DNA of 64,000 bases from Candidatus Eremiobacteraceae bacterium. Its GTDB lineage: Bacteria; Vulcanimicrobiota; Vulcanimicrobiia; Eremiobacterales; Eremiobacteraceae. The position numbers were made by a program, and so were the translations under genes. This document shows positions 51,694 to 61,059 of the stretch, piece by piece. Below the pieces are notes generated by a model. That model was not told where the DNA came from. It did not search any database and saw only the letters and a program-made list of their open reading frames with translations. Location of the stretch: positions 20,946-84,945 of the forward strand of contig DATCBN010000107.1 of the NCBI GenBank assembly GCA_036511855.1, read 5' to 3'. Position 1 is the first letter of the stretch, and each line of letters starts with the position of its first letter.

Positions 51694-54600
51694 CTATAGC
51701 GTCATCGGCGCAATCGGCTCGATCTCGGGCCGCTCGCCACCGATCACGTCAGCGCTGAGCACCCATGCCGAGGCTTCGTGCTTGAGAAATGCGCCGGCAA
51801 TCGTGTCGCTGGCGAAGCGGGGGAAGAGCATGCGCCAGCTCAACAGACCCAGCATCAACTGCTGCAGCGGTGCGTCCTCGAGCGTGCTGCCCAGATTGAA
51901 CTCGTTCTTGCTCCAATCAGGACGCGCCGAACCGAACGGCATCAAACGCGCTTCCAGATCTCCCGTCAACCGCCTGAGCTGCTCGAAGCGCTGAACTTCA
52001 TCGGGATACTGCGTCTCCCATGATTGCAGCGCCGGGTTCTCCTCGATGGAATGGCGCACGGTGCGCAACGTCACGAAGAGCGCCCGGCTTGAGTCTTGCG
52101 CGCAGTTATTCGCCGGTCCCACATACGTGGCTCCCGTTCCGTCTCCTATCCTATAGCGGGCACTCATCGACTCAAGCTGCAAGACGAGCATGTCAAGCAC
52201 CGAAGCACGTTCCGTGGGTCCAAGCTGAAACTCCGACGTGAACGAATCGTGCCGCAGTAGGATATCGCAAGTCGGACGCACGCCCGCCCAGCCGAACTGA
52301 CGGTCGCCCATGTAGCGCGACCAATGCAGCGTCCCCGCGATGAGGCCATCGGTGTTGTGCGAATAGACCTGGTGGTAGAGGATGTCGAAGCGCGGTTCCT
52401 CGGCGAGTGGATCGTGCACGATGTGCGCCTCTCCGAATGCGAAATGGCCGAAATAGACTGGGCCGGCGGCGGCGGCCTCGCGCTGTTGACCGCCGATGCC
52501 GCCGTACGTGTGGATCACGAGCGCCGAATCGCCTTCTCGCCAAACGTTCGCTGGGACAGCAGCTCTGTCGCCGCCCGCCAGGAATGTCGAGCGTATCGTC
52601 CCCTTGCGCGCGACGATATCGCCCCAAGCTTGTTGGCGAACGAACCGCCACGCTGCATCGCGGCCCGTCACGGTTTCATTTGGTTGCGCTCGCAGCAACG
52701 CGCGCGGCCCGAGCGACTGCACGACGAAGGCGCCGTGTGCATCCGGCGCGCCATACACGTACCAGCCGTCGGGGTTGAGCGGTGACTGCTCGATCGCGCG
52801 CAACGAAGAGGGCGGGCGTTTTTCCGTATCGGCGACTGCGGGCGGCACGCTCACGATCTCTTCGGGTCCGTCGAACGTTCGCAAGGTTCGATTGAAATGC
52901 GCAACACGGTAACGGCCTTCGCCGGCGGGTTCGACGAACCGGATCAGGCCGTAGTAGCGGCCGGTGATCTGCGCCGGCTCGCGCGCGATGCGCAACACCG
53001 TGCCGCCGCTTTCGCCGGCCACGTCGACCGGTCCGATCAGCGCAACGATCACGTCGTCGGTCGGCCGCGACCCCGCGAGCGATTCGAGCGGGCCGACGAG
53101 CGGCCAGTGATTGAGCCTGACAGGCTCGATCCAACCGCTGTGCCGCAGCGAATAGTCGGCGTCGGCGCTGAAGAAGACGTCGCGCGTGACTGCGCGCACG
53201 CGTCGCTGCACGTCCTCATCGTCCGCCCAGCGCAACTTCACCGTCGTGCCAACCAACGAGCGGTACGCATCGCTTGCATGGTGGACCTCGAACCAAACGC
53301 TGCTCGCCTCGTCACGTTCTTCGCGTTTTGGCAAGATGAGCCGGCCCATCCAATCGGCGATGGGAAGGTAGCGGCTCGAGTCGACCGTGCTTCCGCGCGG
53401 ATAGTAGTCGGGCCGATTCCACGGTGCTTGAACATACAATCCATAGTTGCTCGGGCGCATGGCCTCGCGCGGGCCCGTGGATTGTAGGCGGCCACGCAGA
53501 ACCTCGCCGACGGCGGCGATGGTATGCTGAAGGTTGGTTTTACCATCCGGCAGCATGGCTGCAGGATCGAACATCCCGCCAGGCACTTGATGTCCGACCG
53601 GTCCGAGCGAGATGCGCGAGATGCGGCCAAGCCGCAACGCTCGATTCCAATACGTCAGCCAGAAGATCCGCCATCGCGACCAGAAGAAAATGGGTCCGAG
53701 CCGCTCAACGCCGTCCTTGTCGCCGACCAAGTGGTAGAGGTGCTCGAGATCGAGCACGCGAGCACTTCCGCTGATCACGCCGCCGAGCGAGATGACGTCG
53801 ATCGGCGCCTCCAGTGCACGCTTGAGGAATCCCGCTGCCGCGGCAGACATCTGTCCGCCTCCGCTATATCCGATCAACGTGACCGGGATGCCGCTGCCCG
53901 GCCGGTAGCCGTTGGCGATGAGACCGTCGTAGAGCACCTTCGCGATTCCGTAGTTGTAAATCGGCCCGTAGCGCGAGTCGGCCGAAACGGCCACGATCAT
54001 GACGTTGCGGATATTGACGAGCATCCCTAAAACGCTCGACGGCTTCGCAAAACGGATCTTGTCGATAAAATCCCAGAACCACGCGAGTATGGGGTCATCA
54101 TCCAGCGGACGGTTGAGCACCGAATACACCATCAGGCCGCGGATCAGCCGCATGCGCGCCGGCAGCGTCGGTGCGAAGGCATCTAGGAACGTCTCAACAT
54201 CGGGCGTGTACTTCCCGCTCGACTGTCCGATGCCGTCAAGATAGACGACGAAGCGCGAAAACTTGCCGTCTCCGCGACTATCGAGATTCCGGCGCGCCTC
54301 GGGTGTGGGCTTGATCTCGTCGCCGTACCAGCCAGCCCACCAGCCGAGCGTCTCAAGCGGCGCCAGCAGCCCCGCAGCGATGACCGCGATGAGGACGATC
54401 CAAGCAAGTTCGAACGGCCAGCGCAACCACGCTGAAAGCTGCGCTTGCGATGTGATAAGCGATTTGTGCACCGGAGCGACCACAACCGCAACGAGCACGA
54501 TGATCGCGAGCACGCCCAGAATCGCTAGGATGCTCTTCCAGTCGAATCCTTGCACGAGTGGGCCTTTGTGCGCCTCGGCGAGAATCGGTTTTCCGGTGCT

Positions 54601-55284
54601 TATTTCAGGTGCAGCGGCAACGCCCGGCTGTGCGTCTGCGCTTTTTTCGGGCGCAGCTGTTCCGTTGGCGGCAGCGGGCGGCGGCGTTTCCGCGCGCTCG
54701 ATAGCGTCTTGCTCGTCAGTATCTAGTTGCACCCCCGCTACGATATCCATGAGGTGCGCGCCCAGCGTTGCGATCGACTTGCCAAACGTCTGCTGCGCGA
54801 TGACGACGACAAGCCACCCAACGCCGACGAGCACAAACCCGGCGGAGAGCGATGTGTGTTCAACCGCAGCCACCCCGACGACGACCACCAAGAGGAACCA
54901 CGTGCGCAACGCCCACGAGATGATGATGCCGACGTACGGTATGGATTCGAGAAATGAGAACAGTATCGGCGCGTAGCTCAGCGCCATGACGATCCACAAC
55001 GTGCCAAGGGACGCTCGCCCCTCGCCGAAGAGCCAGGCGACCGCCCACGTCGAGAGCGTCAAGAACGCATAGCCGAACGCAAACAGAATGGCGCTGATCA
55101 CGATGCTGCAGACGAACCGGGCGGGTTTCACCTGGTTGGAGAACAGGACAATGCTCTGGCCCAACGCCGTCGACAAACCCGCGGTCAGCACGATCACGAG
55201 AGCGATCAGAGGCGCGTGCTTTAACCCAACGCTTGCGACAAAGGCGTGACTACTTAGCGCTAAGACGCCGCCGAGCGTGTGCAA
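51694..55284 (-). CDS. Large Yip1-like membrane protein with alpha/beta-hydrolase domain
   Basis: A 1,196-residue protein. Residues 1-170 carry about five membrane helices with a Yip1-like pattern (SYAPILFSFLESIPYVG). A Pro/Ala-rich linker follows, with further helices at 250-272 and 292-312. Residues ~340-560 look like an alpha/beta-hydrolase (VVYLDGIGQSSGKY, LIGYSGGGQMSAAAAGF with Ser474). A long uncharacterised C-terminal half contains EGDSALVIHTYGGIGG and GPVYFGHFAFGEAHIVHDP. The TTG start has no clear ribosome site. The frame is open for about a dozen further codons up to a repeat fragment at ~55320, so the true start may have been lost. Confidence 0.75.
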   Translation of the reverse strand: MHTLGGVLALSSHAFVASVGLKHAPLIALVIVLTAGLSTALGQSIVLFSNQVKPARFVCSIVISAILFAFGYAFLTLSTWAVAWLFGEGRASLGTLWIVMALSYAPILFSFLESIPYVGIIISWALRTWFLLVVVVGVAAVEHTSLSAGFVLVGVGWLVVVIAQQTFGKSIATLGAHLMDIVAGVQLDTDEQDAIERAETPPPAAANGTAAPEKSADAQPGVAAAPEISTGKPILAEAHKGPLVQGFDWKSILAILGVLAIIVLVAVVVAPVHKSLITSQAQLSAWLRWPFELAWIVLIAVIAAGLLAPLETLGWWAGWYGDEIKPTPEARRNLDSRGDGKFSRFVVYLDGIGQSSGKYTPDVETFLDAFAPTLPARMRLIRGLMVYSVLNRPLDDDPILAWFWDFIDKIRFAKPSSVLGMLVNIRNVMIVAVSADSRYGPIYNYGIAKVLYDGLIANGYRPGSGIPVTLIGYSGGGQMSAAAAGFLKRALEAPIDVISLGGVISGSARVLDLEHLYHLVGDKDGVERLGPIFFWSRWRIFWLTYWNRALRLGRISRISLGPVGHQVPGGMFDPAAMLPDGKTNLQHTIAAVGEVLRGRLQSTGPREAMRPSNYGLYVQAPWNRPDYYPRGSTVDSSRYLPIADWMGRLILPKREERDEASSVWFEVHHASDAYRSLVGTTVKLRWADDEDVQRRVRAVTRDVFFSADADYSLRHSGWIEPVRLNHWPLVGPLESLAGSRPTDDVIVALIGPVDVAGESGGTVLRIAREPAQITGRYYGLIRFVEPAGEGRYRVAHFNRTLRTFDGPEEIVSVPPAVADTEKRPPSSLRAIEQSPLNPDGWYVYGAPDAHGAFVVQSLGPRALLRAQPNETVTGRDAAWRFVRQQAWGDIVARKGTIRSTFLAGGDRAAVPANVWREGDSALVIHTYGGIGGQQREAAAAGPVYFGHFAFGEAHIVHDPLAEEPRFDILYHQVYSHNTDGLIAGTLHWSRYMGDRQFGWAGVRPTCDILLRHDSFTSEFQLGPTERASVLDMLVLQLESMSARYRIGDGTGATYVGPANNCAQDSSRALFVTLRTVRHSIEENPALQSWETQYPDEVQRFEQLRRLTGDLEARLMPFGSARPDWSKNEFNLGSTLEDAPLQQLMLGLLSWRMLFPRFASDTIAGAFLKHEASAWVLSADVIGGERPEIEPIAPMTL

Positions 55285-55322
55285 AAGGTCGGGTGCGATT
55301 GTCTGTTCGATTATTTGTGGAT

Positions 55323-55376
55323 CCTATCGGCGGAAGCGGCCATTTGACGGGGATTTGCGGCGTTCCCGGGTCGCCC
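55323..55376 (+). repeat. Composite dispersed repeat, core fragment (copy 11)
   Basis: CGGCGGAAGCGGCCATTTGA then CGGGGATTTGCGGCGTTCCCGGGTCGC matches the 3' half of the core. Box and arrays are missing. It is the only core fragment seen outside 2-20 kb, in the same orientation as the others, and lies within ~40 bases of the 5' end of the large membrane-protein gene. Confidence 0.75.
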
Positions 55377-55536
55377 CAAGACTTCGGCGGCCGTGAGCCA
55401 ATTGACCTAATCTAACGGCACGCGGTAATGCTGCCAAGGTAACGCAGATTCTACGACATAATCACATCCGTCCAGGAATGCAGTTGCTAGCCGAAGCCTC
55501 CATAACTACGTGCTCGGAGTTGAACGGAGTATCGAG

Positions 55537-56580
55537 ATGCATTCACTTACACAACTTAGATTCTTGAGCGTCGCGGTGGCAATCGCGGTGCTTGCCGGTT
55601 GCTCCAACGGATCTGCGGTCGCGCCGAATTTGCCGCAACAAGACGGCAACCATCCGCTTTTGAGAAATGCGCCGTCGGTTTTCAACGCAATGGACATGCT
55701 CAAAGCCAAGTCCAACGCTGGACAACATTTCATAAGTTTCGACGTGTGCCCCGCGCAGGGACCCATCAAGTACGTTTCCGACTACAACAGCGATGTGATA
55801 AGGATTTACGTCGGGAAATTCGCAGGTCAAAGCCCGTGCGGCCAGATAACGTCAAGACTCTTGGGGCCTGTCGGCGTGTACGTGAAGATCAGCAACCACG
55901 ACCTCTATGTTGCAAACATTTATGGTCAAAACATCTTGGTATTTCATAGGGGTCAGACGGCGCCGTATAACGTCTATAGCGATCCCACGGACCAGATACC
56001 CATCGATGTCACCGTGGCGAACGACGGTACCGTCCTTGCAAGCAACCAGTCACAGATGAGCGGCGGTGAATACGGATCCATTTCCACGTGGATCGGAGGA
56101 CCAAATGGCGGCACGTTCGTCGGCAATTTCCCGATTGCTGACAATTCAATCGGCGCCTATATCACGGATGGACCGAACGGCAAAGTGTACTACGACGGCC
56201 TTGATCGCATCACTTTTGATGGCGCGCTGTGGTCGCGTTCATGTCCGAGAGGGGCATGCGGACCCCAGACCCAGGTGATGGGCGTGTCCTTCAAGACTGA
56301 GCCGGCCGGCCTGGCATTCGACAACGCCGGCGAATTGCTGGTGAACGACACAAAAAATCAGACACTGGATATTTTCAAACTTCCCAATCCAAGTTATCAA
56401 CAGATCGCCGTGGCTGGATGGCCTGTGGGACTGGCCATCAATCCGTTGGACCATCATTTGTTCATCGCCGACACGCAAAATAACGACGCCGCCGAGTACT
56501 TGTATCCGAGTGGTAAGCTCGTCGGGACGGTTCCAGGCGTCCGCTTCGGATTAGCGGTGGGCATAGCCGTCGATCCATAG
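55537..56580 (+). CDS. NHL/SMP-30-like beta-propeller lipoprotein
   Basis: A 347-residue lipoprotein (MHSLTQLRFLSVAVAIAVLA then GC, Cys22), preceded by CGGAG. It shares with the genes at 3882 and 46731 the segments DYNSDVIRIYVGKFAGQSPC, DLYVANIYGQNILVFHRGQT, CPRGACGPQTQVMGVSF and EYLYPSGKLVGTVPG. It is the third member of this family in the window. It lacks the 3' ATGCGGGG element and instead has a classic terminator 138 bases past the stop. Confidence 0.87.
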   Translation: MHSLTQLRFLSVAVAIAVLAGCSNGSAVAPNLPQQDGNHPLLRNAPSVFNAMDMLKAKSNAGQHFISFDVCPAQGPIKYVSDYNSDVIRIYVGKFAGQSPCGQITSRLLGPVGVYVKISNHDLYVANIYGQNILVFHRGQTAPYNVYSDPTDQIPIDVTVANDGTVLASNQSQMSGGEYGSISTWIGGPNGGTFVGNFPIADNSIGAYITDGPNGKVYYDGLDRITFDGALWSRSCPRGACGPQTQVMGVSFKTEPAGLAFDNAGELLVNDTKNQTLDIFKLPNPSYQQIAVAGWPVGLAINPLDHHLFIADTQNNDAAEYLYPSGKLVGTVPGVRFGLAVGIAVDP

Positions 56581-56718
56581 TAAGTTTGGGGAAAGAAACC
56601 AATGACCGCTCGTCGCTTGACATCCGGCCCACCCTCGTGTTAGAAATGTAGCAACGGAGTGGCAACGGCCGTGAGCTAATCGCTCGAAGGGTTCCAAAAT
56701 AGAAGAAAAGCTGTTTTG

Positions 56719-56747
56719 GAGCCGGGCCGATCGCCCGGCTCTTTTTC
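56719..56747 (+). terminator. Rho-independent terminator
   Basis: A 9-bp stem GAGCCGGGC / GCCCGGCTC with a CGATC loop, followed by TTTTTCT. It separates the NHL lipoprotein gene from the gene at 56762. Confidence 0.9.
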
Positions 56748-56761
56748 TATCGGAGCTAAGT

Positions 56762-57124
56762 GTGAAACGGCTACATTTTATTTTCAACGTATGCGCGTCC
56801 GCGATTTACGGGGTGCTCGCTCAGGTTACGCCCACCGCGGCAGCCGCAAGCGTTCGTCATCGCAAGACGTGGGCTAAGCATGTAGAGACTCTCTCCTTGG
56901 AGTCGGGCCGGCGCTATGAACACTGGATACAGATGAGGATCTGTCACGGTGAATACGACCATTTGAAATCCTCAGGAGAAGCGTTGAAACGCCGCGAACG
57001 GTGCGCCAATATTTGTGGCACTTGTCGTTATCTGCATTCGCTCGCGGTCTGGCCCGATCCGAACTATCGTCAGCCTTCGCAAATCGTGCTAGCGGCGCTT
57101 GAAGATCAGTCTTACTATGATTGA
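56762..57124 (+). CDS. Hypothetical protein, possibly exported
   Basis: A 120-residue protein read from GTG behind GGAG. The first 25 residues (MKRLHFIFNVCASAIYGVLA) could be a signal peptide. The rest is basic with four Cys residues (MRICHGEY, RCANICGTCRYLH), including a CxxxCxxC cluster that may bind metal or form disulphides. It is not recognised. Confidence 0.5.
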   Translation: MKRLHFIFNVCASAIYGVLAQVTPTAAAASVRHRKTWAKHVETLSLESGRRYEHWIQMRICHGEYDHLKSSGEALKRRERCANICGTCRYLHSLAVWPDPNYRQPSQIVLAALEDQSYYD

Positions 57125-57201
57125 GGCTGGGTGAGACGACACCGAACGAGGAATCAAGACCCCGCAAGTATCTAGGCCTGCGCTACGAACTCTTTGGCCG
57201 C

Positions 57202-58698
57202 CTAGTGTGGTGCGTTCGCACGAAATAAGTGTCCGACGGCCCAACCGCCCACGGTGTCCAAAATCAACGGCGATGTGATGAACGCGGGCAGTGTCGCCCA
57301 TCCTGTGTCGAGACCGGATGCGTCCGGCAACAAAGAGTGGCTGATGCCCGGAAACAGCCGCACGGTCACGTCGCGATTGCCATTGGAGCGCATCGCTGTC
57401 GCCAGCCGCTCTGCCGATCGAACCGGCACGTCGAGATCGGTGCTTCCCTGCACGATTAGCGTCGGGCAGCGCACGCGACGCGCATAACTGAGCGGGTCGA
57501 TGCTCATGAACGACTTCTCGTGCGGATCGAGCGGCTCCGCGAGCTGGCGTTCGATCTCTTTCTCCTTGCCGGCCGGCGCCACCGATGGATCGTTGTCTAC
57601 CCTCGCCGCGATCTGGAAGCGTGCGAGATCGGGTCCCGCGACGCCTGGACCAGCGAGTGTGATCACCGCTGCGATCGATGGGTCATCCGCGGCGACCATC
57701 GGGGCGATCAGGCCGCCTTCGCTGTAGCCGACAAGCGCGATTCGACTCGGGTCGATGCCGGGCTGCGCTTCTAGCCAGCGCACTTCCGCGCGAACGTCGT
57801 CCACTTTGTCAAACGTGGTCCACGTCTCGTTGTCGCCGGTCGACTTGCCGACTCCACGATCGTCGACTCGCAACACGGCGATGCCCGCTCGCGTGAGTGC
57901 ATCGGCGATATCGCGCAGCGGCATCCACGGAGGTTGGCCGTTGTTGCGTTCGTGCGGCGAAAGGCCTGTGATGACGACCACCGCGGGGACCTGCATTGCG
58001 TGCAGCGGTTTCGTGAGCGTGCCCGCGAGCACGGCGCCGCCGGATGCGCGAATTGCGACGTCGACGGCATCGTACGCGCGGTCGGGCGGCGCACCGTAAG
58101 GCGACCACAATGGGTAAGCGCTTTCCGGGAACCCCAACCGGCGCTCGATGGTGACTCCAAAGTCCGGCAGACTAGCGGAGATCACGCAACCGTTCGTGTC
58201 GGTGAGGACTTGATACGTCTTGGAATGGTAACCGACGGTCCAATCGGTGGAGTCGATGCGTCGAATCGCTATGTCACCCACAGCATCGGTGAATAGCGAC
58301 CCAGCGTGAACTTTTGTCACGGCTCGGTCGAGGACTCGCGCTCGGGCAACGGCTTGCTGCAACGAACTTGGAACCATGTCCGACCAGTATATGGTTGCTT
58401 TGTCGAACGTGTGGACCTTTGGAACCGAAGCCGGCATTCCGGCCATGGCGAATGAAGTCGACGCGCGAACGACCGTTTCGTCGCCGCGGATGCTGAGCGT
58501 AGAATCGATGATGGCAGATTGCGTCAGCTCGCTGCGAGTGTGAACATGAGTCTGCGACTGCTCGAACCAATCGACGCCGGTGAGTACGCCTTGCTCGGAC
58601 GTGAGGAACGCAGCCTGCGGGCATGGGCCCGTGGTGATGGCCAAGGTAGCGGATGTCAGAGTGGCATAGACGAGAATGAACGCGCAGACGATTTTCAT
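57202..58698 (-). CDS. Secreted alpha/beta hydrolase (S9/X-Pro-dipeptidyl-like)
   Basis: A 498-residue exported enzyme with a signal peptide (MKIVCAFILVYATLTSATLA). Residues ~250-480 form the hydrolase domain: VVVITGLSPHERNN, RVDDRGVGKSTGD, nucleophile elbow GYSEGG at about 323-328, acid in QGSTDLDVP near 420 and catalytic His in GISHSLL near 449. The N-terminal ~200 residues are a separate uncharacterised domain. Known relatives are peptidases or esterases. It starts with an ATGA overlap on the stop of the HTH gene upstream, forming an operon with it. Confidence 0.85.
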   Translation of the reverse strand: MKIVCAFILVYATLTSATLAITTGPCPQAAFLTSEQGVLTGVDWFEQSQTHVHTRSELTQSAIIDSTLSIRGDETVVRASTSFAMAGMPASVPKVHTFDKATIYWSDMVPSSLQQAVARARVLDRAVTKVHAGSLFTDAVGDIAIRRIDSTDWTVGYHSKTYQVLTDTNGCVISASLPDFGVTIERRLGFPESAYPLWSPYGAPPDRAYDAVDVAIRASGGAVLAGTLTKPLHAMQVPAVVVITGLSPHERNNGQPPWMPLRDIADALTRAGIAVLRVDDRGVGKSTGDNETWTTFDKVDDVRAEVRWLEAQPGIDPSRIALVGYSEGGLIAPMVAADDPSIAAVITLAGPGVAGPDLARFQIAARVDNDPSVAPAGKEKEIERQLAEPLDPHEKSFMSIDPLSYARRVRCPTLIVQGSTDLDVPVRSAERLATAMRSNGNRDVTVRLFPGISHSLLPDASGLDTGWATLPAFITSPLILDTVGGWAVGHLFRANAPH

Positions 58699-59288
58699 GG
58701 CCGCCGTTTCCTTTCGCGGCCCCGTTGATGCAGCGGCGCGAAGACGAGAGTGAGACCGTAGAGCTGACCGGGTCCCTTTGGCTGCGAGACGCTGGTCAGC
58801 AGGCGCTGAATCGAGCGGGCGACCTTCGCAACATTGGCAGGCGTTAACCAACCCGTAGTGCGGAGCGCCCAGAGATCGCGATCCGGCCCTGAGGCGACGA
58901 CGTCAGCACGTCTGATGGATCGCCCATAATCGCGGATGCCCATGCGCATCATCGAACTCACGATCGCCGAAGCCGCCTTTTCCCTCGCGGGACTCCGCGG
59001 GTCGAGGCGCAGCTCGAGCTGAGGGGCGACCGCTCGATATGCGGATTCCTGACGGCGACCCTTTTGCGCGAAGCCGGTGCGCACGATCAAGCCGACGCGC
59101 AGCAAAGCGCGGACGTGGTAGTAGAGCGCGTCGGGTGGTCTGCCGAGCGCTGCAGCCAATTCCGCGACCGAGACCGTCCCCAGCCGAGGAAGCACGTCGA
59201 CGATCTCTTGCCGGACTCCGGAGGCGAGCGCCGCCAGTTGCGGTTTATTTTCGACGAAGTGTTTTTCAGTTTTGCTCATAAACGCCAT
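58695..59288 (-). CDS. ArsR-like winged-helix transcriptional regulator
   Basis: A 197-residue protein with an N-terminal winged helix: LASGVRQEIVDVLPRLGTVS, ELAAALGRPPDALYYHVRAL, VGLIVRTG. The C-terminal ~100 residues are Arg-rich helices with no recognised ligand site. It resembles the HTH_20/ArsR-like group. Translational coupling to the hydrolase gene suggests it regulates that operon. A second in-frame ATG lies three codons downstream. Confidence 0.8.
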   Translation of the reverse strand: MAFMSKTEKHFVENKPQLAALASGVRQEIVDVLPRLGTVSVAELAAALGRPPDALYYHVRALLRVGLIVRTGFAQKGRRQESAYRAVAPQLELRLDPRSPAREKAASAIVSSMMRMGIRDYGRSIRRADVVASGPDRDLWALRTTGWLTPANVAKVARSIQRLLTSVSQPKGPGQLYGLTLVFAPLHQRGRERKRRP

Positions 59289-59438
59289 GCTAGCACTTCG
59301 TTGAAATTATGTCAAATATTTCAACAGCGGTGGGAATGGTGGCGTCTGAGCGGGCCGGAATTCCTGAACGGCGATCCACATCGGAAACAATTCGATGTCG
59401 ATTCTGATCTTTGCAAAGGGGGCGACCTGGTTTCTTGG

Positions 59439-60296
59439 TTACGCAGGCCCCACGACGATTGGCGGCCCGTCGGGCAATCCCCATTCCGCCCACGAGCCGT
59501 CGTAGAGCGCCGAGCCGCGGACGCCGAGACGATAAAGGGCGAACGTCAAAACGCTCGCCGATACGCCGGAGCCGCACATCGTGACGATCGGCCGTTCAAG
59601 GTCCACGCCCGCGCCGGAGAAGGAGCGGCGCAAGTCTGAGAGAGGCTTCATCGCGCCGGTCGCGGGTTCGATCAGGTCTCCATAGGGGACGTTGCGGCTT
59701 CCACGTATGTGCCCCGAGCGGCGGCCCGGCCAAGGCTCCGCAGCGGTTCCTTCGAACCGGTCGCGCGCGCGCGCATCGAGAACCTGTTCGGCGCGTGAGT
59801 CGATATTCGCGAGCACTTGCTGTCTGTTCCGCACGAAAGCGCCATCGAACGCCGCGGCGAATCGTCCGGGCTGCGCTCTGACAATTCCGGATTCCGTCGG
59901 GCGACCTTCCAATACCCATTTTTTCAGGCCGCCGTCGAGCACCGCCGCCTTATCGTGGCCGAAACTCAAGAACATCCACCATGCGCGCGGCGCGGCCAGC
60001 CAACTCCCCGAGTCGTAGACGACGACGAGATCATCATCGGAGATTCCGAGCGCTGCGACATCGCGGGCGAATTGCTCCGCAGCGGGATACATGTGCGGCA
60101 GCGGGCTCCCGTGGTCCGAGACGGCGTCGACATCGAAAAACGCGGCACCGGGGATATGACTCTTGAGATATTCCTCGCTCGGGCGCGGCGTTGCCCCAGG
60201 CATTTTGAACGAGGCATCGATGACACGCACGTGCGGGTCTGCGAGATGTCCGACTAGCCAATCGGTTGAGACGAGCGGATCTTCGTTGGTGCTCAT
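59439..60296 (-). CDS. sseA: 3-mercaptopyruvate/thiosulfate sulfurtransferase (tandem rhodanese)
   Basis: A 285-residue cytoplasmic enzyme of two rhodanese domains. The N-terminal domain (LVSTDWLVGHLADPHVRVID, SHIPGAAFFDVD, VVVYD) lacks the active Cys. The C-terminal domain has the active loop CGSGVSA at about 240-246, the motif typical of mercaptopyruvate sulfurtransferases. The ending YDGSWAEWGLPDGPP is also conserved. It transfers sulfur to thiol or cyanide acceptors. No partner gene is adjacent. Confidence 0.9.
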   Translation of the reverse strand: MSTNEDPLVSTDWLVGHLADPHVRVIDASFKMPGATPRPSEEYLKSHIPGAAFFDVDAVSDHGSPLPHMYPAAEQFARDVAALGISDDDLVVVYDSGSWLAAPRAWWMFLSFGHDKAAVLDGGLKKWVLEGRPTESGIVRAQPGRFAAAFDGAFVRNRQQVLANIDSRAEQVLDARARDRFEGTAAEPWPGRRSGHIRGSRNVPYGDLIEPATGAMKPLSDLRRSFSGAGVDLERPIVTMCGSGVSASVLTFALYRLGVRGSALYDGSWAEWGLPDGPPIVVGPA

Positions 60297-60397
60297 TGGT
60301 AGAACGGGGATTCAAAAGGAATGCAGACGATGCCTCGCGTCTTTTCGAGCTTAGTAGTGAAATACGTCGGCGATGGTCAACCCATGTCGTCGATCTA

Positions 60398-60520
60398 TCA
60401 TAAGCGATAGTCGCGAGATAAGAGGTGATTCATGGGCGCGACGTCCTCGAGTGTTAGCTCGCTCGCAAAACAGCTCTCGATGTACCAGAGCGCTTTGCCG
60501 ACAGGATTCAAGGTAAGCTC
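60398..60520 (-). pseudogene. N-terminal stump of an AraC-family regulator
   Basis: The minus strand reads NPVGKALWYIESCFASELTL then EDVA, the opening helices of an AraC-type HTH domain that normally continues into a GVSRFHLxRxF recognition helix. Here the frame ends after MNHLLSRDYRL. No start codon with ribosome site precedes it. Confidence 0.6.
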
Positions 60521-60717
60521 ACGAGGCACGCGGCCATTGTAACCTGGGTTGCTTTGCCGCGCTTGACCGGAATTGCTGCGCCATGACTTTCGGATCGCGC
60601 AATTTGACACTCAATTGTTCGGGTCCCTGCGCGGCCTATGAATGCGGAAGGTCACCGATTTGGTGACCTTTCGTTTGTTCATGAGCCGGGTTAAGTTCAT
60701 CGCGCGAGTTCATCCAT

Positions 60718-60930
60718 CTATAGCACCCCTCGAAATTCACGCCATTCCGAAGGGAATGTGAATGAGGCGCCGCGGTCGCGGCCCGGCAAATCGTCGCATT
60801 GCTTCTTGAGCTCTGCTAGTGTCTGTGAGGTCATGTTTTGCAACATGACTTGAGCGCATGAGTGGCACACTTCCGAGGTCGTCGATTTCGTGCGACGGGG
60901 AAGTGGTTCGCTACATACAGGACATCTCAT
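60718..60930 (-). CDS. Small zinc-ribbon protein
   Basis: A 70-residue protein starting MRCPVCSEPLPRRTKSTTSE followed by VCHSCAQVML. CPVC and CHSC form a four-cysteine zinc ribbon. The C-terminal half is acidic and polar. It is a small cytoplasmic protein of unknown role. The start at 60930 follows GGGAACCC. Confidence 0.6.
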   Translation of the reverse strand: MRCPVCSEPLPRRTKSTTSEVCHSCAQVMLQNMTSQTLAELKKQCDDLPGRDRGASFTFPSEWREFRGVL

Positions 60931-61059
60931 AGTGGGTTCCCGCAATCGTTCAAGCTGCCGATGTAGAATCGGAACCTATGTGGTTCGACAACCTCCTATG
61001 CACACCGCTAAATCGAATTGTTAGCCGTTGCGATTTAGCACCTGGACAGTACGTCGTAT

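Noticed and set aside
54263..54976. 237-residue plus-strand frame
   Set aside because: It is antisense to the membrane helices of the large Yip1-like gene, with no start signal.
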